Positions 8,772 to 19,184 of a DNA stretch of 64,000 bases are shown one piece after another. The DNA comes from Rhodococcoides fascians A44A (GTDB lineage Bacteria > Actinomycetota > Actinomycetes > Mycobacteriales > Mycobacteriaceae): assembly GCF_000760735.1 (NCBI RefSeq), contig NZ_JMEX01000008.1:321813-385812 (forward strand), in the 5' to 3' direction. Position 1 is the stretch's first letter; every line of letters starts with the position of its first letter. The notes beneath the pieces are model-generated. The model had not been told where the DNA came from and did no database searches. It saw nothing but the letters and a program-made list of their open reading frames with translations. Made by a program: the position numbers and the translations under genes.

Positions 8772-10019
8772 TTACTTCGGAGTGACTCCGATCAGGGGAG
8801 CGAGCTGTGAGGCGATCGGATTCAGGTTGAGCTTGTCCGGATCCACCTTGGGCTTGCTGTCCCACGGCTGCGGGGTTTCGGGGTCCGCGAACACGATCCG
8901 GTTGGCACTACGAACGCCGGTGACGCTGCCCTGCGGTGTCGTGCAGTTCGCGTCGAGATTCAGCGGGTAGTTCTCCTCGGTCAGGTCGAAGTTGGGATTC
9001 TTCGCCTTCTCCTCGTCCAGAATCGCCTGCGATCCTTCGTAACCCAACGTGCACGGAGGCGGATTGTTCGTCTCGAGAAGCAGACCCTGGTGAATCGTGC
9101 CGTCGCCCGGGACAAGCGTCTGCGCACCGGACGCCAGTGCAGGCAGGAAGATCAGCAGAGGCTTGAGCGCCAGAGTGCGAGGAGCAGCCAGCTCGAACAC
9201 GTTGCGCAGGTTGGTCAGATCCGTCGTCAAGGACCCACCGCCTTCGTTGATCAATGCACCGACCTGATCGCTCGCTGCGGTCCCGGTGTTGATCAATCTC
9301 CGGATGTCCGGATCGTTGCTGCGCAGCTGCGCGGTCACCGACGCCAGATCCGTGCTGAACTGCCGGATGGCCGACGACTGCTCGGACTGCGTGTCCAACA
9401 CGGTACGGCTGTCCCGAATCAGAGCGAGTGTCTGCGGCAGTGCTTCGTTGCCTGTCTCGGACAACGCACCGAGCGAGTCGACGAGCACCTGCAGATCGTC
9501 GCCCTTTCCGTCGAACGCCGCCCCGAGCTCTCGGACGACCGTCGTCAGGTTCTCCAGCGGCACGGTCTTGACGAGCTGATCCGTGCTGGCGAGGACGTTC
9601 TCGACGGGCACCGGTGTCTGCGTGTCCGCCGTCGCGATGGTCGAACCGTTCTCGAGATACGGACCTTCGTCGCTCGTCGGCTGTAGATCGACGTACTGCT
9701 CACCGATGGCCGAGCGGTTGGCCACGACCGCGCGCGCCGAAGACGGAATCTGCGGACCGCCGTTGTCCAGCAACAGTTCCACGTCGATGCCGTCGTTGGT
9801 CAACGACAGCGCGCCGACGGTGCCGACCGGCACGCCGCGGTACGTGACCTCGGCGTTGGTGAAGATACCGCCGGAATCAGCGAACTGACCGGTCACGCTG
9901 TACTGACCGAAGCCGAGCAGATTGTCGAGACGCACGTATTTTCCACCGACGTAGACAACGCCCACGACAGCGACGATGACGAAGAAGATGAGCTGCACCT
10001 TCACCAGCCGCGATCTCAC
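8772..10019 (-). CDS. mceF: MCE family protein MceF
   Basis: Protein of 415 residues with an N-terminal membrane anchor (VQLIFFVIVAVVGVVYVGGKYV), then an MCE domain (residues about 38-115, GQYSVTGQFADSGGIFTNAEVTYRG split across the fold) and a long helical region that forms the needle or tunnel for lipid transfer in Mce complexes. Starts with GTG overlapping the mceE stop as GTGA. It is the sixth of six consecutive mce genes, which by position is MceF. The C-terminus is Pro-rich. The substrate (sterol, fatty acid or mycolate) cannot be deduced. Confidence 0.88.
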   Translation of the reverse strand: MRSRLVKVQLIFFVIVAVVGVVYVGGKYVRLDNLLGFGQYSVTGQFADSGGIFTNAEVTYRGVPVGTVGALSLTNDGIDVELLLDNGGPQIPSSARAVVANRSAIGEQYVDLQPTSDEGPYLENGSTIATADTQTPVPVENVLASTDQLVKTVPLENLTTVVRELGAAFDGKGDDLQVLVDSLGALSETGNEALPQTLALIRDSRTVLDTQSEQSSAIRQFSTDLASVTAQLRSNDPDIRRLINTGTAASDQVGALINEGGGSLTTDLTNLRNVFELAAPRTLALKPLLIFLPALASGAQTLVPGDGTIHQGLLLETNNPPPCTLGYEGSQAILDEEKAKNPNFDLTEENYPLNLDANCTTPQGSVTGVRSANRIVFADPETPQPWDSKPKVDPDKLNLNPIASQLAPLIGVTPK

Positions 10020-11317
10020 AGCCCACCTCCGAGTTGTTCGAGCAGATCGTTCAAGGGCTCGAACGGAGTGAGCGGCGCGCCGGTCTCACCCTCGTCCGGT
10101 TCGGCCCCGGGCGCTACCGGTACCCCGGGAGGAGGCGACGGGTTGGGAATGATCGGGGGCAACGGCAGCAGCGAGATCGTGGGCCACCCCGGTCGTGGAC
10201 CGTTTCCGTTGTAGTACGGGTTCGACGGATCCACGAGTGGGAGCGTGTCGCCGTACTTCGGCGGGATGTAGACCGGATCTCCCTCTCCGACACCGAAGTT
10301 GCGCAGAGCGGTGCCGATCGATAGATCGAGCGAGAGGTACAGGTTGGCCGAGTTGCCCTGGGTGATCTCCTCGATACCGTCGGGGAACGGCAGCGTCGGG
10401 ATCAGCGGCAGCGTGGTCACGATGTCGTCACCCGACGCCGCGAGCGCCTGCAATGTCGGACGCAACGCACGCAGGTCCGCGATCAAGTTGTCCTTGGACT
10501 GATCGATCACGTCCGTCCCGACGCTGCCGAGCCTGTCGAGCTGGCCGAGCATCTGCGTCAGCTGCGGACGCTGCTGCTCGAGGACCTCCGTCGCGATCGG
10601 CAGGTCCTGCAGGACTCGGTCGATCTTCTCGGTCTGACCGCTGACCTGCGTGGTCAGAAGATCGAGACCGTCGAGTGCACGGGTGATGTCGTCGCGCTGC
10701 TCCTCGAGCCCACCGATCAGTGTGTTCGCTTCCTGGAGAAGACTCTTCGTGGTGCCCTCGCGACCGGAGAAGGCCGCGTTGAGCTCCTTCACGATCGGAG
10801 CGAGTTGCCCGACGCCACCGCCGTTGAGGACCAACGACAGGGCACCGAGGACCTGTTCGATGTTCGTCGTCACGCGGGTCCGGTCCAGCGGGATGGTGTC
10901 GCCGTCCTTCAGCTTCTGCGGATCCGCGTCACCGGCGGGTACCGACAGCTGAATGAACTTCTCGCCGAGGATCGACGTCTGCTCCACCGCCGCAGTCGCG
11001 TTGGCAGGCAGGTCCGTCGAATCGTTGACGATGACGCCGACGTTCGCGGTCCACTCACCGTCCGGAACGCTGATCGAGTCGACTCGACCGACCTCGACAC
11101 CGTCGACCTTCACGGTCGACTGGGGAACCAGATCGAGAACGTCCTGGAACTGAATGGTCAGACGGATCGGATTGCTGCCGACATCCGCACCACCGGGCAG
11201 TGGAATTCCGTAGACGCCCTGCGAGCACGCCGTGGCCGACATGACCACGACAGCTGCACCGACGACGGACGTCAACGACCGTTTCGACGAAATCCACGTT
11301 CTCATCGACGCGCTCAC
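10016..11317 (-). CDS. mceE: MCE family lipoprotein MceE
   Basis: Protein of 433 residues, the lipoprotein member of the set. A signal peptide ([18 protein letters not shown]) ends in a cysteine about 30 residues from the start, with a weak ATAC lipobox. The MCE domain follows, with [20 protein letters not shown] near its start, then helices and a Pro-rich tail. The GTG at 11317 was chosen over the ATG at 11305 because it overlaps the mceD stop as GTGA and has GGAGG six bases upstream. Acts in the cell envelope as part of the hexameric Mce assembly. Confidence 0.87.
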   Translation of the reverse strand: MSASMRTWISSKRSLTSVVGAAVVVMSATACSQGVYGIPLPGGADVGSNPIRLTIQFQDVLDLVPQSTVKVDGVEVGRVDSISVPDGEWTANVGVIVNDSTDLPANATAAVEQTSILGEKFIQLSVPAGDADPQKLKDGDTIPLDRTRVTTNIEQVLGALSLVLNGGGVGQLAPIVKELNAAFSGREGTTKSLLQEANTLIGGLEEQRDDITRALDGLDLLTTQVSGQTEKIDRVLQDLPIATEVLEQQRPQLTQMLGQLDRLGSVGTDVIDQSKDNLIADLRALRPTLQALAASGDDIVTTLPLIPTLPFPDGIEEITQGNSANLYLSLDLSIGTALRNFGVGEGDPVYIPPKYGDTLPLVDPSNPYYNGNGPRPGWPTISLLPLPPIIPNPSPPPGVPVAPGAEPDEGETGAPLTPFEPLNDLLEQLGGGL

Positions 11318-12609
11318 TGTCCCCCTCCAAGCGATTCCTGCAGTCCTGGCAGAGTGTTGTTCTCGCCGAGCCTCGGCGACACGACACCGGGCACCGTTCC
11401 CGGCACGACGTCGCCCTGTTGGGTGTCGTTGGTCAGTACGCCGAACGGCAGCACCAGCCCGGAATCGCGAACCGGCCCCTGGATCAACGTCGTGATCTCG
11501 CCACACCGGTCGATGATCGGTTGTATCTGGGCACCGAGCTGTTCGAATCTCGGGTCGCCCGGAACCAACTTGCCGAGGTCGATCAGACGGCATACCGTTC
11601 CGAGCGGGTCCTGGGTCTCGTTCTGCAGGTTGGCACGTGAGGCCAGAGTGCCCGACTCGGCATCGTAGGAGTTGACGAGATTGCTGATCGCGAGCGGCAG
11701 AATCGTCAATGTCTCCACCAACTGCTCGCGATTGTCCGACAGTGCCTGAGTGGGCTGCACCAGTCCGTCGGCCGCCCGCACCAACTGATCCCGGTTGTCC
11801 GCCACGAATCCCGCCACGTCGCCCAGGGCGATCGACAGCTGATTCAGTGCCGCCCCAAGATTCTCTCGCTCCCCGTCGAGGAATCCGGTGAGATCGGACA
11901 GCTGGTCGTTGAACTCGCGTACCTGGGCGTCGTTGGCCGCGAGGGCCGAGACGAACGTCTGCAGGTTCTTGACCGTGTCGAACAGGTCGCCGCGGGAGTC
12001 GCTGAGTGTCCGCGACGCCTCGGAGAGCTGAGTGATGGTGTTGCCCAGCGCTTCGCCGTTGCCGTCGAGGTTCGCGGCGCCGGTGTCGACCAGATCGGTC
12101 AGCGCCCCGTTCGCGTTGGCACCGTTGGGTCCGAGTGCGTTGGACAGCTCGTCGATGCTGGCGTAGATCTGGTCCACCTCGACCGGGGTTGCGGTCCGGT
12201 CACGCGGAATCACCGCGTCGCCCGACATCTTCTCCCCACCCGAGTAGGCGGGTGCGAGCTGAACGTAGCGATCCGACACCAAGGACGGCGTGATCTGCGC
12301 CGCTCTCACATCGGCCGGAATGTCGACGCCGCGCTCGACGCGCATCTTCACCTCGACCTGGTCGCCCTGCGGCACGACCGAGGTGACTTCGCCGACTGCG
12401 ACACCGAGGACACGAACGTCGGAACCTTCGTAGATACCGACGGACTTGTCGAAGTACGCCGTGATGTCGGTCGAACCCGCACGGGTGAACAGCCACCAGA
12501 GGCCGCCCGCGATCACCAGCGCTGCGATGACGACGCCTGCGATGACTGCGCGGGAGCCACCGGTCTTCTTGGTGTTCTCCGTGGTTCCGTCAGCTGTGCT
12601 GTCGGTCAT
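11314..12609 (-). CDS. mceD: MCE family protein MceD
   Basis: Protein of 431 residues. A polar N-terminus is followed by one membrane helix ([21 protein letters not shown], about residues 21-41), an MCE domain starting at [20 protein letters not shown], and a helical domain. The tail is Pro/Gly-rich. ATG at 12609 overlaps the mceC stop by ATGA, which indicates coupled translation. Fourth in the mceA-F order. Confidence 0.87.
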   Translation of the reverse strand: MTDSTADGTTENTKKTGGSRAVIAGVVIAALVIAGGLWWLFTRAGSTDITAYFDKSVGIYEGSDVRVLGVAVGEVTSVVPQGDQVEVKMRVERGVDIPADVRAAQITPSLVSDRYVQLAPAYSGGEKMSGDAVIPRDRTATPVEVDQIYASIDELSNALGPNGANANGALTDLVDTGAANLDGNGEALGNTITQLSEASRTLSDSRGDLFDTVKNLQTFVSALAANDAQVREFNDQLSDLTGFLDGERENLGAALNQLSIALGDVAGFVADNRDQLVRAADGLVQPTQALSDNREQLVETLTILPLAISNLVNSYDAESGTLASRANLQNETQDPLGTVCRLIDLGKLVPGDPRFEQLGAQIQPIIDRCGEITTLIQGPVRDSGLVLPFGVLTNDTQQGDVVPGTVPGVVSPRLGENNTLPGLQESLGGGQ

Positions 12610-13601
12610 CAGTTGCCTCCCAGATCACGCGCGGGCTGACGGTAGCCGGGGATCAACGGCAGACCAGGAGGCGTGAGGTTCGCCAAGGTGATGTCGAGCC
12701 AGCGGCCGTTACCGACCACGTTCGCGTACAGGCGCACGAACGGTGAGTACAGCTGCAGACCGCGCTCGACGGCCTCGTTGTTCTCGTTGAGGATGTCGAT
12801 CACGCCGTTCAGTTGTTCGAGCATCGGAGTGATCTGCTCTTCGTTGTCGCGGACCAAGCCGGTCAGTTCCGTCGACAGCCGCCTGGTTCCGCTGAGCAGC
12901 TGAGAGATCGCCTGCTGGCGGTTGTTCAGCTCTTCCAGCAAAGGCCCTGCATCGGCGATGAGCCTGGTGAACTGTTCGTTCCTGTCCGCCAGCACCTTCG
13001 AAGTCTGCCCCGTCGCCTCGAACAGCCTCTGCAGTTCGGCGTCGCGGCTCGCAATGGTCTGCGACAACCGGCTGACACCGTCGAGCGAGGCACGGATGTC
13101 TGCCGGCGTCTCGGAGAACGCCTGCGACAACGTTTCGAAGCTCGACGCCAACTGCGTGGTGTCGATGTCCTCGATCGTGGACGCAGCATCGGAGAACGCG
13201 TCGATCACGTCGTACGGAGAAGTTGTGCGCTCCAACGGAATCGGGTCCTTCGGCTTGAGCACGTCGTCACCGCGAGGATCGATGGCCAGGTACTTCTGTC
13301 CGAGGACGGTCTTGATCTGGATGGACGCCGACGAGTTGTTGCCCACCCACGCGTCCTGCACACGGAAGTCGACGTTGACTCTGTCGCCGTCGAGCTCGAC
13401 GGAATCGACCTGCCCTACTTTGACACCCGCGATTCTCACTTCGTTGCCGGGCTTGAGCCCGGCGGCTTCCTTGAACTGCGCCGTGTACGTCGAACCGGCT
13501 CCCAGGATCGGCAGCTTGTCCAGAAAGAACACCGACACGGTAGCCAGAAGCACGATCATGATGCCGAGCGCGCCGGCCACGAGCGGGCTACGCTTTTTCA
13601 T
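12609..13601 (-). CDS. mceC: MCE family protein MceC
   Basis: Protein of 330 residues with an N-terminal anchor ([22 protein letters not shown]), an MCE domain ([20 protein letters not shown] and following strands, about residues 38-115) and long helices. ATG at 13601 (MKKRSPLV) overlaps the mceB stop by ATGA, so upstream in-frame sequence is not part of the gene. Third in the mceA-F order. Confidence 0.88.
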   Translation of the reverse strand: MKKRSPLVAGALGIMIVLLATVSVFFLDKLPILGAGSTYTAQFKEAAGLKPGNEVRIAGVKVGQVDSVELDGDRVNVDFRVQDAWVGNNSSASIQIKTVLGQKYLAIDPRGDDVLKPKDPIPLERTTSPYDVIDAFSDAASTIEDIDTTQLASSFETLSQAFSETPADIRASLDGVSRLSQTIASRDAELQRLFEATGQTSKVLADRNEQFTRLIADAGPLLEELNNRQQAISQLLSGTRRLSTELTGLVRDNEEQITPMLEQLNGVIDILNENNEAVERGLQLYSPFVRLYANVVGNGRWLDITLANLTPPGLPLIPGYRQPARDLGGN

Positions 13602-14665
13602 TCCTTGATCCCCCCAGCTTTGCAACGCTCGGCCGCGTTGGTGTAGAGCGGTTGATTCACCGTCGGAAGCCCTGTCGGCAAGTTCAGGTTGGGTGACGTT
13701 CCAGGCCCCGCCTGAATGTCGATGCCGCACAGGTAGAACGTGAACCACGAACCCTGCTGGGCCGTCCTGATCAGCTTGTCGAGCTTCTTCGGCAGGGTCT
13801 GGATGACCGCGGTGACCTCCGCTTCACGATTGTTCAGCGTGGTCGCCAAAGTGTTCAACGCGGCGATCGAGCCCTGGATGGACGGCCTCGTCGGTTCGAG
13901 CAGATCCGCGGTGGCGTCTGTCAGACCGGCGAGTGACGTGACGGCGGATCCGACGACGTCGCGGTCGGAGGACAGTCCCGACACCAGCGCCTGCGTGTTG
14001 GTGATCAGAGAATCCAACTGGTCGTCGTTCTGGTTGACCGTCTGCAGCACCGTGTTCAGGTTGGTGATGACGGCGCCGATCACCGCGTCCTTGTCCGCGA
14101 CCGTGTTGGTCAAGCTCGCGGTACTGCGAACGAGTTCGCTGATCGTTCCGGACTCACCCTGGAACACCTGGATGATCTGGTAGGACAGCTTGTTCACGTC
14201 GTCGGCACTCAAGGTCTGGAACAGCGGCCGGAAGCCGTCGAAGAGCGTCGTGAGGTTGACGGCGGGCTTGGTCTGGCTCAACGGGATGGTCTCACCGGGG
14301 TTGATCTTGCCGCCCTGGTCGCCCGCACCCTGTTCGATCGCGATGTACCGCTGCCCGACGAGGTTTCGGTAACGGAGGTTGGCCGTCGCCGAGGCAGGCA
14401 GGTAATCCCGGCCGTCGACCGAGAACTCGACCTTGGCCTCGCGCTCGTTGACGATCTCGATGTTCTTGACGTCACCGACGCGCACACCGGCGATGCGTAC
14501 CTCGTCGCCCTTGTTGAGCGATGCGACGTCACTGAAGATCGCGCTGAACGTCTGTCCTCCGCCCCCGGAGATGTTCGCGATCGAGAACGCCAGCGTGCCT
14601 GTTGCCAGAATCGTGACGACAGCGAACACGATCAGTTTGACGAGCGGTGCGAGTAGCCCCCTCAT
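13598..14665 (-). CDS. mceB: MCE family protein MceB
   Basis: Protein of 355 residues with an N-terminal anchor (LIVFAVVTILATGTLAFSIA), an MCE domain (FSAIFSDVASLNKGDEVRIA onward) and a helical domain. The C-terminal part contains WFTFYLCGIDIQAGPGTSPN and two cysteines that may form a disulfide. Starts with ATG overlapping the mceA stop by ATGA. Second in the mceA-F order. Confidence 0.88.
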   Translation of the reverse strand: MRGLLAPLVKLIVFAVVTILATGTLAFSIANISGGGGQTFSAIFSDVASLNKGDEVRIAGVRVGDVKNIEIVNEREAKVEFSVDGRDYLPASATANLRYRNLVGQRYIAIEQGAGDQGGKINPGETIPLSQTKPAVNLTTLFDGFRPLFQTLSADDVNKLSYQIIQVFQGESGTISELVRSTASLTNTVADKDAVIGAVITNLNTVLQTVNQNDDQLDSLITNTQALVSGLSSDRDVVGSAVTSLAGLTDATADLLEPTRPSIQGSIAALNTLATTLNNREAEVTAVIQTLPKKLDKLIRTAQQGSWFTFYLCGIDIQAGPGTSPNLNLPTGLPTVNQPLYTNAAERCKAGGIKE

Positions 14666-16011
14666 TTGATGGTCACCTCCACACCCCTCAATGCCGGCGC
14701 CCCCGCCGAAGTCACCCAGGAAGGAACGTCCTCCGGAGCGGTTCCCGTTGCCCCGCCGTAGATCACGGCGAGCGTGTCACGTTCGAAATCCGAGCCCGCG
14801 TAGGACACCGGCGTCTGCTCGACGATGCCCGGCAGCGGCGAGTACTGCGGCGCAGGCAGTTCCGGAACATCCTGCGGTCCGGGGTTCCTCGACGGCACCT
14901 GGTAGGAACCGTCGTTCGCCGATCCGCCCGGGTACTGCGGGAAGAACTCACCGGCAGCAGTGTCCGCCGGGGTGTAGCAGCGCGGTCCGCGATCGTCGAA
15001 CAGACGCGGCTCGTCCTGGTTGGGAAGGTAGCGGCCCTTCGGGTTGACGAACGCAGCCGAGACGTTGATGCCTCGGTACTCGTCGCCGACGCCGATGACG
15101 TCCTGCGCTCGTTGCACCACCGGCACGAAATTGGCGAACGTGCACCCGAACGACGGCGAATACTGCGCCAACAACTCCAGCGCCTCACGCGAATCAGCCG
15201 AGATCCGAATCAGATTGTCCGCGTTGGCCTGCAGAAAATCCGCCGTCGACGCACTCGTCGCCGTCAACGACGAGATCAACGTATCCACCGCCGGACGCTG
15301 CTCGACCAACGTGTTCCCCGTGACCGACAGATTGTCGAGCGCATCGATCAACTGCGGACCCGCATCGGCATACGTCTGCGAGAAATCCGCCAACCCACGC
15401 AGATCCTCCTGAATGTTCGGCAACTCGGTGTTCAGACCCTTGAAGATCGTGTCCAACCGATCGATCGTCAACCCCAACTCCTGACCACGACCACTCAGAC
15501 CCTGCGCCAACGCACCCAACGTGCTCGCCAGATCCTGCGGCGGAATCGCTTCGAGCAACGGCAGCAAGTTGTCCAACAACTGACCGACCTCGATGGCACT
15601 GCCACTGGTGTCCTGCCTGAGCACGGTCCCGTCGGTGATCGGCGACGCCGTGTCGTTCTCGGGAATCTGCAACGCCACGTACCGCTCACCGAACAACGTC
15701 TTGGGCAACAACCGCGCCGTCGCGTTCGACGGAATCAGATCGGCCTTGTCCGGATCGATCGCCAACTTCGCCGTCACCACACCGTCGACCGACGACGCCG
15801 ACCGCACTTCACCGACGATCAAACCGCGAACCTTCACATCCGCGTTGCTGGGCAACGCATTACCCACCGAATCGGTCACCAGGTCGATACTGACGACTTT
15901 CTTGAAGGTCTTGTTGTACGAGGTGACCGACCATCCGAGGAAGAGGATCAACACCAGAAAGAACGCGAGGCCGAGCAGAAGTCGCTTCAGCCGCGACGGC
16001 GAGTCGATCAT
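14662..16011 (-). CDS. mceA: MCE family protein MceA
   Basis: Protein of 449 residues with an N-terminal anchor (RLLLGLAFFLVLILFLGW, residues about 10-27), an MCE domain (SIDLVTDSVGNALPSNADVK onward) and a helical stretch to about residue 300. A CTFANFVPVVQ segment and a Pro/Gly-rich tail follow. ATG at 16011 overlaps the yrbEB stop by ATGA. First of the six mce genes; with its partners it forms the periplasmic part of a lipid importer powered by Mkl. Confidence 0.88.
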   Translation of the reverse strand: MIDSPSRLKRLLLGLAFFLVLILFLGWSVTSYNKTFKKVVSIDLVTDSVGNALPSNADVKVRGLIVGEVRSASSVDGVVTAKLAIDPDKADLIPSNATARLLPKTLFGERYVALQIPENDTASPITDGTVLRQDTSGSAIEVGQLLDNLLPLLEAIPPQDLASTLGALAQGLSGRGQELGLTIDRLDTIFKGLNTELPNIQEDLRGLADFSQTYADAGPQLIDALDNLSVTGNTLVEQRPAVDTLISSLTATSASTADFLQANADNLIRISADSREALELLAQYSPSFGCTFANFVPVVQRAQDVIGVGDEYRGINVSAAFVNPKGRYLPNQDEPRLFDDRGPRCYTPADTAAGEFFPQYPGGSANDGSYQVPSRNPGPQDVPELPAPQYSPLPGIVEQTPVSYAGSDFERDTLAVIYGGATGTAPEDVPSWVTSAGAPALRGVEVTIK

Positions 16012-16868
16012 CCTGCAACCCTCACTGTCGTCGTGGTTCCCCAGATTGCGAGGCTGAGGAAGAAGTCCAGTACCGCCACCGTCACGATGGCCGTTCGCAC
16101 GGCGCGGCCCACGGCTACGCCGACGCCTGCAGGTCCGCCCGATGCATGGAATCCGTAGTAGCAGTGGATCATGATCAGCACGAAGGCGAAGATCAACACC
16201 TTGAGGAACGAATAGAGAACATCCTCGGGCGGTAGGAACAGATTGAAGTAGTGGTCGTACGACCCACCCGACTGCCCGTTGAATATCGTGCTGATTCCGC
16301 GTGATGCGATGTACGACGCCAGGAGTCCCACGATGTAGAGCGGGATGACGGCGACGAATCCGGCGATCATGCGTGTGGTGACGAGGAACGGAACGCTGGG
16401 CACCGCCATCACTTCGAGCGCGTCGATCTCCTCGGAGATTCTCATCGCGCCGAGCTGTGCCGTGAATCCGGCCCCGACCGTCGCGGACAGGGCGAGACCT
16501 GCGACGACAGGCGCGATTTCACGAGTATTGACGTACGCGGAGAGGAAGCCGGTGAGGACCGAGCTTCCGAGCTGCTCGAGTGCGGCGTATCCCTGCAGAC
16601 CCACGACCACACCGGTGGCACCGGACATCATGACGATGACGCCGATGGTGCCGCCGATGACCGCGAGGGCTCCCGAGCCGAAGGTGACCTCGGCGAGAAG
16701 TCGCAGAACTTCCTTCTTGTAGTGAACGAGCGTGCGCGGAATCCATCCGATGGCACGTACGTAGAACGACATCTGCTCGCCCGCGTTGTCCAACACGGTG
16801 AGCGGAGCACCGGCGATGCGCTTCGCGCGCATGAGAGTACGGTCGCCGCGACCTTTGGCGATGGTCAT
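16008..16868 (-). CDS. yrbEB: Mce permease YrbEB (MlaE family)
   Basis: Integral membrane protein of 286 residues with the MlaE/YrbE fold. It shows the conserved core TVGAGFTAQLGAMRISEEID and several hydrophobic helices (for example TGVVVGLQGYAALEQLG and VLIFAFVLIMIHCYYGF). It should pair with YrbEA to form the ABC-type permease beneath the MceA-F assembly. ATG at 16868 lies six bases after the yrbEA stop, and its own stop overlaps mceA. Confidence 0.9.
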   Translation of the reverse strand: MTIAKGRGDRTLMRAKRIAGAPLTVLDNAGEQMSFYVRAIGWIPRTLVHYKKEVLRLLAEVTFGSGALAVIGGTIGVIVMMSGATGVVVGLQGYAALEQLGSSVLTGFLSAYVNTREIAPVVAGLALSATVGAGFTAQLGAMRISEEIDALEVMAVPSVPFLVTTRMIAGFVAVIPLYIVGLLASYIASRGISTIFNGQSGGSYDHYFNLFLPPEDVLYSFLKVLIFAFVLIMIHCYYGFHASGGPAGVGVAVGRAVRTAIVTVAVLDFFLSLAIWGTTTTVRVAG

Positions 16869-16874
16869 TGCGCG

Positions 16875-17669
16875 TCAGCTTCCCTTCGCCGGCACGACCT
16901 GGAGGTACACCAGGGTGAGAATGAGGTTGGCGAAGAACAGCAGCAGGAAGGTGATGACCACCGTCTGGTTCACTGCCTCGCCGACGCCCTTGGGGCCGGG
17001 GTTGGGATTGAGTCCCTTGTAGGAGGCGATGATGCCTGCGATCAGCCCGAAGATCGCTGCTTTCAGTTCGGCCACATACAGATCCGGCAGCTGCGCGAGC
17101 GCCGAGAACGAGGCGAGGTAAGCGCCGGGGGTACCGCCCTGCAGCACGACGTTGAAGAAGTAGCCGCCCGCGATGCCGACGACGGACACCAATCCGTTCA
17201 AGAGCAGCGCGACGAGGATCATGGCGAGCACGCGCGGTACGACCAGACGATGAATCGGGTCGATTCCGAGTACTCGCATCGCATCGATCTCTTCACGAAT
17301 GGTTCGCGAACCGAGGTCGGCGGTCACAGCCGACCCGGCAGCACCGGCGATCAGCAGCGCTGTCACGATCGGGCTTCCCTGCTGGATCACCGCCAGCACG
17401 CTCGCCGCGCCGGTGAACGACTCGGCGCCGAGCTGCTTGATCAGAGAACCCGTCTGCAGCGAGACGACCGCGCCGAACGGAATGGCGACGAGCGCCGTCG
17501 GCAGAATCGTGACGCTGGCGATGAACCAGGCCTGTTCGATGAACTCGCGAAACTGGAAGGGCCGCCGGAACGTGTTCCGAACGACGTCGACCAGTAGTTC
17601 TACGATGTTTCCGGCTTGCGCGAGTGCTGCGCCCGCCGGAGCAAGAGCGGACTTCTTCGATCCCCCCAT
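16875..17669 (-). CDS. yrbEA: Mce permease YrbEA (MlaE family)
   Basis: Integral membrane protein of 264 residues, MlaE/YrbE fold. The conserved segment AVTADLGSRTIREEIDAMRV, which couples to the ATPase in this family, is present at about residues 113-132. Hydrophobic helices follow (MILVALLLNGLVSVVGIAGG, VVITFLLLFFANLILTLVYL). ATG at 17669 lies five bases after the ATPase gene stop. Confidence 0.9.
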   Translation of the reverse strand: MGGSKKSALAPAGAALAQAGNIVELLVDVVRNTFRRPFQFREFIEQAWFIASVTILPTALVAIPFGAVVSLQTGSLIKQLGAESFTGAASVLAVIQQGSPIVTALLIAGAAGSAVTADLGSRTIREEIDAMRVLGIDPIHRLVVPRVLAMILVALLLNGLVSVVGIAGGYFFNVVLQGGTPGAYLASFSALAQLPDLYVAELKAAIFGLIAGIIASYKGLNPNPGPKGVGEAVNQTVVITFLLLFFANLILTLVYLQVVPAKGS

Positions 17670-17674
17670 GGTGC

Positions 17675-18868
17675 TTATTGTCCCCGCCCCTGCGCAGGAC
17701 CGTGGCCCTGATCGCTACGTCCTGAAGTGTCATAGCCTGAATTGTCGTACCCGGATTGGTCGTAACCGGATTGGTCGTAGCCGGAGTTGTCGTACGCGGC
17801 GTTGTCGTAGCCGGCGTTGTCGTAACCGGTGTGGCCGTCGTTCTCGTACGTCTGGCTGCCCGCGTACGCGGGTGTCTGGCTGCCGGGGTCCGTGGTGTCG
17901 AGGCTTTCCTGAATGGCGACCTGAGCGCTCTGCGGAAGGGTGTGCATGATCTGACGCACCCGCTCCTGACGGCGACCGACTGCCTGCCGAACCGGCGTAC
18001 CGGGAGTCGCTTTCATCTGCGGCACGATACCTTCCACGTCGTCGACACCACCAGCATGATGCCCGGCGTCGACGAGAGCTTGCTCGTGCGCCATCTGCGC
18101 CTCGTCCTTCTCCTCCGACATACCGATCGGCCCGATCATCGTGCCGTTCAGGAACTGCTTGACCACAGGTTCGTCGGAGGTCAGCAGCACCTCACGCGGA
18201 CCGAACATGACCAACTGACGGCGGAACAGCATCCCGATGTTGTCCGGCACCGTCCGAGCCAGGTTGATGTTGTGCGACACGATCAGAATGGTCGCATCGA
18301 TCTCGGCGTTGATGTCGATCAACGTCTGCGAAATGTAGGTCGTACGTACCGGATCCAACCCCGAGTCCGGCTCGTCGACCAGGATGATCTCCGGGTCCAA
18401 CACCAACGCACGGGCCAAGCCGGCGCGCTTGCGCATACCTCCGGAGATCTCGCCGGGCAGCTTGTCCTCCGCGCCGATCAGGCCCGTCAGTTCGAGCTTC
18501 TCCATGACGATCTTGCGGATGTCGGACTCGGACTTCTTGGTGTGCTCACGCAGCGGGAACGCCACGTTGTCGTACAAGTTCATCGACCCGAACAGAGCAC
18601 CGTCCTGGAACAGCACTCCGAACAGCTTGCGGATCTCGTACAGCTCCCGCGAACTGCACTGCAGAATGTCGGTCCCGTCGATGAAAATCTTGCCCTGCTC
18701 GGGGCGAAGGAGACCGATCAGCGACTTCAGGAACACCGACTTACCGGTTCCCGACGGTCCCAGCAATGCACTGACCTCGCCCGACGGCAACGTCAAAGTG
18801 ACGTCCTGCCAAATCTTCTGGACACCGAAAGACTTGGTCAATCCCTCGACCGAAACCTCGACTCCCAC
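17675..18868 (-). CDS. mkl: Mce-system ABC ATPase Mkl (MceG/MlaF-like)
   Basis: ATP-binding subunit of 397 residues. Walker A GPSGTGKS at about residues 35-42, signature SGGMRKRAG, Walker B ILVDEPDSGLD and the switch histidine in VSHNINL are all present. After the ATPase core (about 245 residues) comes an MceG-type C-terminal extension ending in about seven YDN/YDQ-SG repeats (17730-17837). GTG at 18868 was chosen because GGAGG lies five bases upstream. It energises the YrbE/Mce importer. In M. tuberculosis the orthologue lies near rplL but apart from the mce operons; here it leads one. Confidence 0.92.
   Translation of the reverse strand: MGVEVSVEGLTKSFGVQKIWQDVTLTLPSGEVSALLGPSGTGKSVFLKSLIGLLRPEQGKIFIDGTDILQCSSRELYEIRKLFGVLFQDGALFGSMNLYDNVAFPLREHTKKSESDIRKIVMEKLELTGLIGAEDKLPGEISGGMRKRAGLARALVLDPEIILVDEPDSGLDPVRTTYISQTLIDINAEIDATILIVSHNINLARTVPDNIGMLFRRQLVMFGPREVLLTSDEPVVKQFLNGTMIGPIGMSEEKDEAQMAHEQALVDAGHHAGGVDDVEGIVPQMKATPGTPVRQAVGRRQERVRQIMHTLPQSAQVAIQESLDTTDPGSQTPAYAGSQTYENDGHTGYDNAGYDNAAYDNSGYDQSGYDQSGYDNSGYDTSGRSDQGHGPAQGRGQ
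17730..17837 (-). repeat. 15-bp tandem repeats encoding YDNSG/YDQSG in Mkl
   Basis: About seven imperfect 15-base units encode GYDNA, AYDNS, GYDQS and similar pentapeptides at the Mkl C-terminus. Such in-frame units change copy number easily by slippage. The segment is probably disordered and Tyr-rich. Confidence 0.7.
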
Positions 18869-19184
18869 GCTGACCTCCACAGTTCGTTCACATCGACCCG
18901 GATGTGGGTTGGGTCACTCTATCGCACACGAGTGTCCACACCGACACCGGAGCTTACTGCCCAGTAATAACTTCCCCGAGTCGGGCTGCGGTCCTTGCAT
19001 CAGTGTGGCTCATCTCACCACGACACGCGTGCGACTCGCCCGATTTGTGATGAAACCCAACGGCACAGCGTTGTGAGAACGAACAGAACCGAGGCGAAGA
19101 CATAGGTAACAGACCCGAACACGACACGACGAAGGGCCACCCCCGAGTGGGGATGGCCCTTCGTGTGTACGAGCTACGCCAGAA
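18869..19184. other. Intergenic region between rplL and mkl
   Basis: A 316-base stretch without a gene. It contains the rplL terminator (19131-19162) and should hold the promoter of the mkl-mce operon. No clear promoter motif or small protein gene is seen. Confidence 0.5.
19131..19162 (-). terminator. rplJL operon terminator
   Basis: A long hairpin with arms GAAGGGCCA and TGGCCCTTC and inner C4/G4 pairing lies about 20 bases after the rplL stop. It is the expected end of the rplJ-rplL transcript. Confidence 0.8.

Noticed and set aside
15160..15860. Possible change of codon use in the middle of mceA
   Set aside because: Leu TTG and Gly GGT seem more frequent, but I could not count them reliably, and the protein is continuous.
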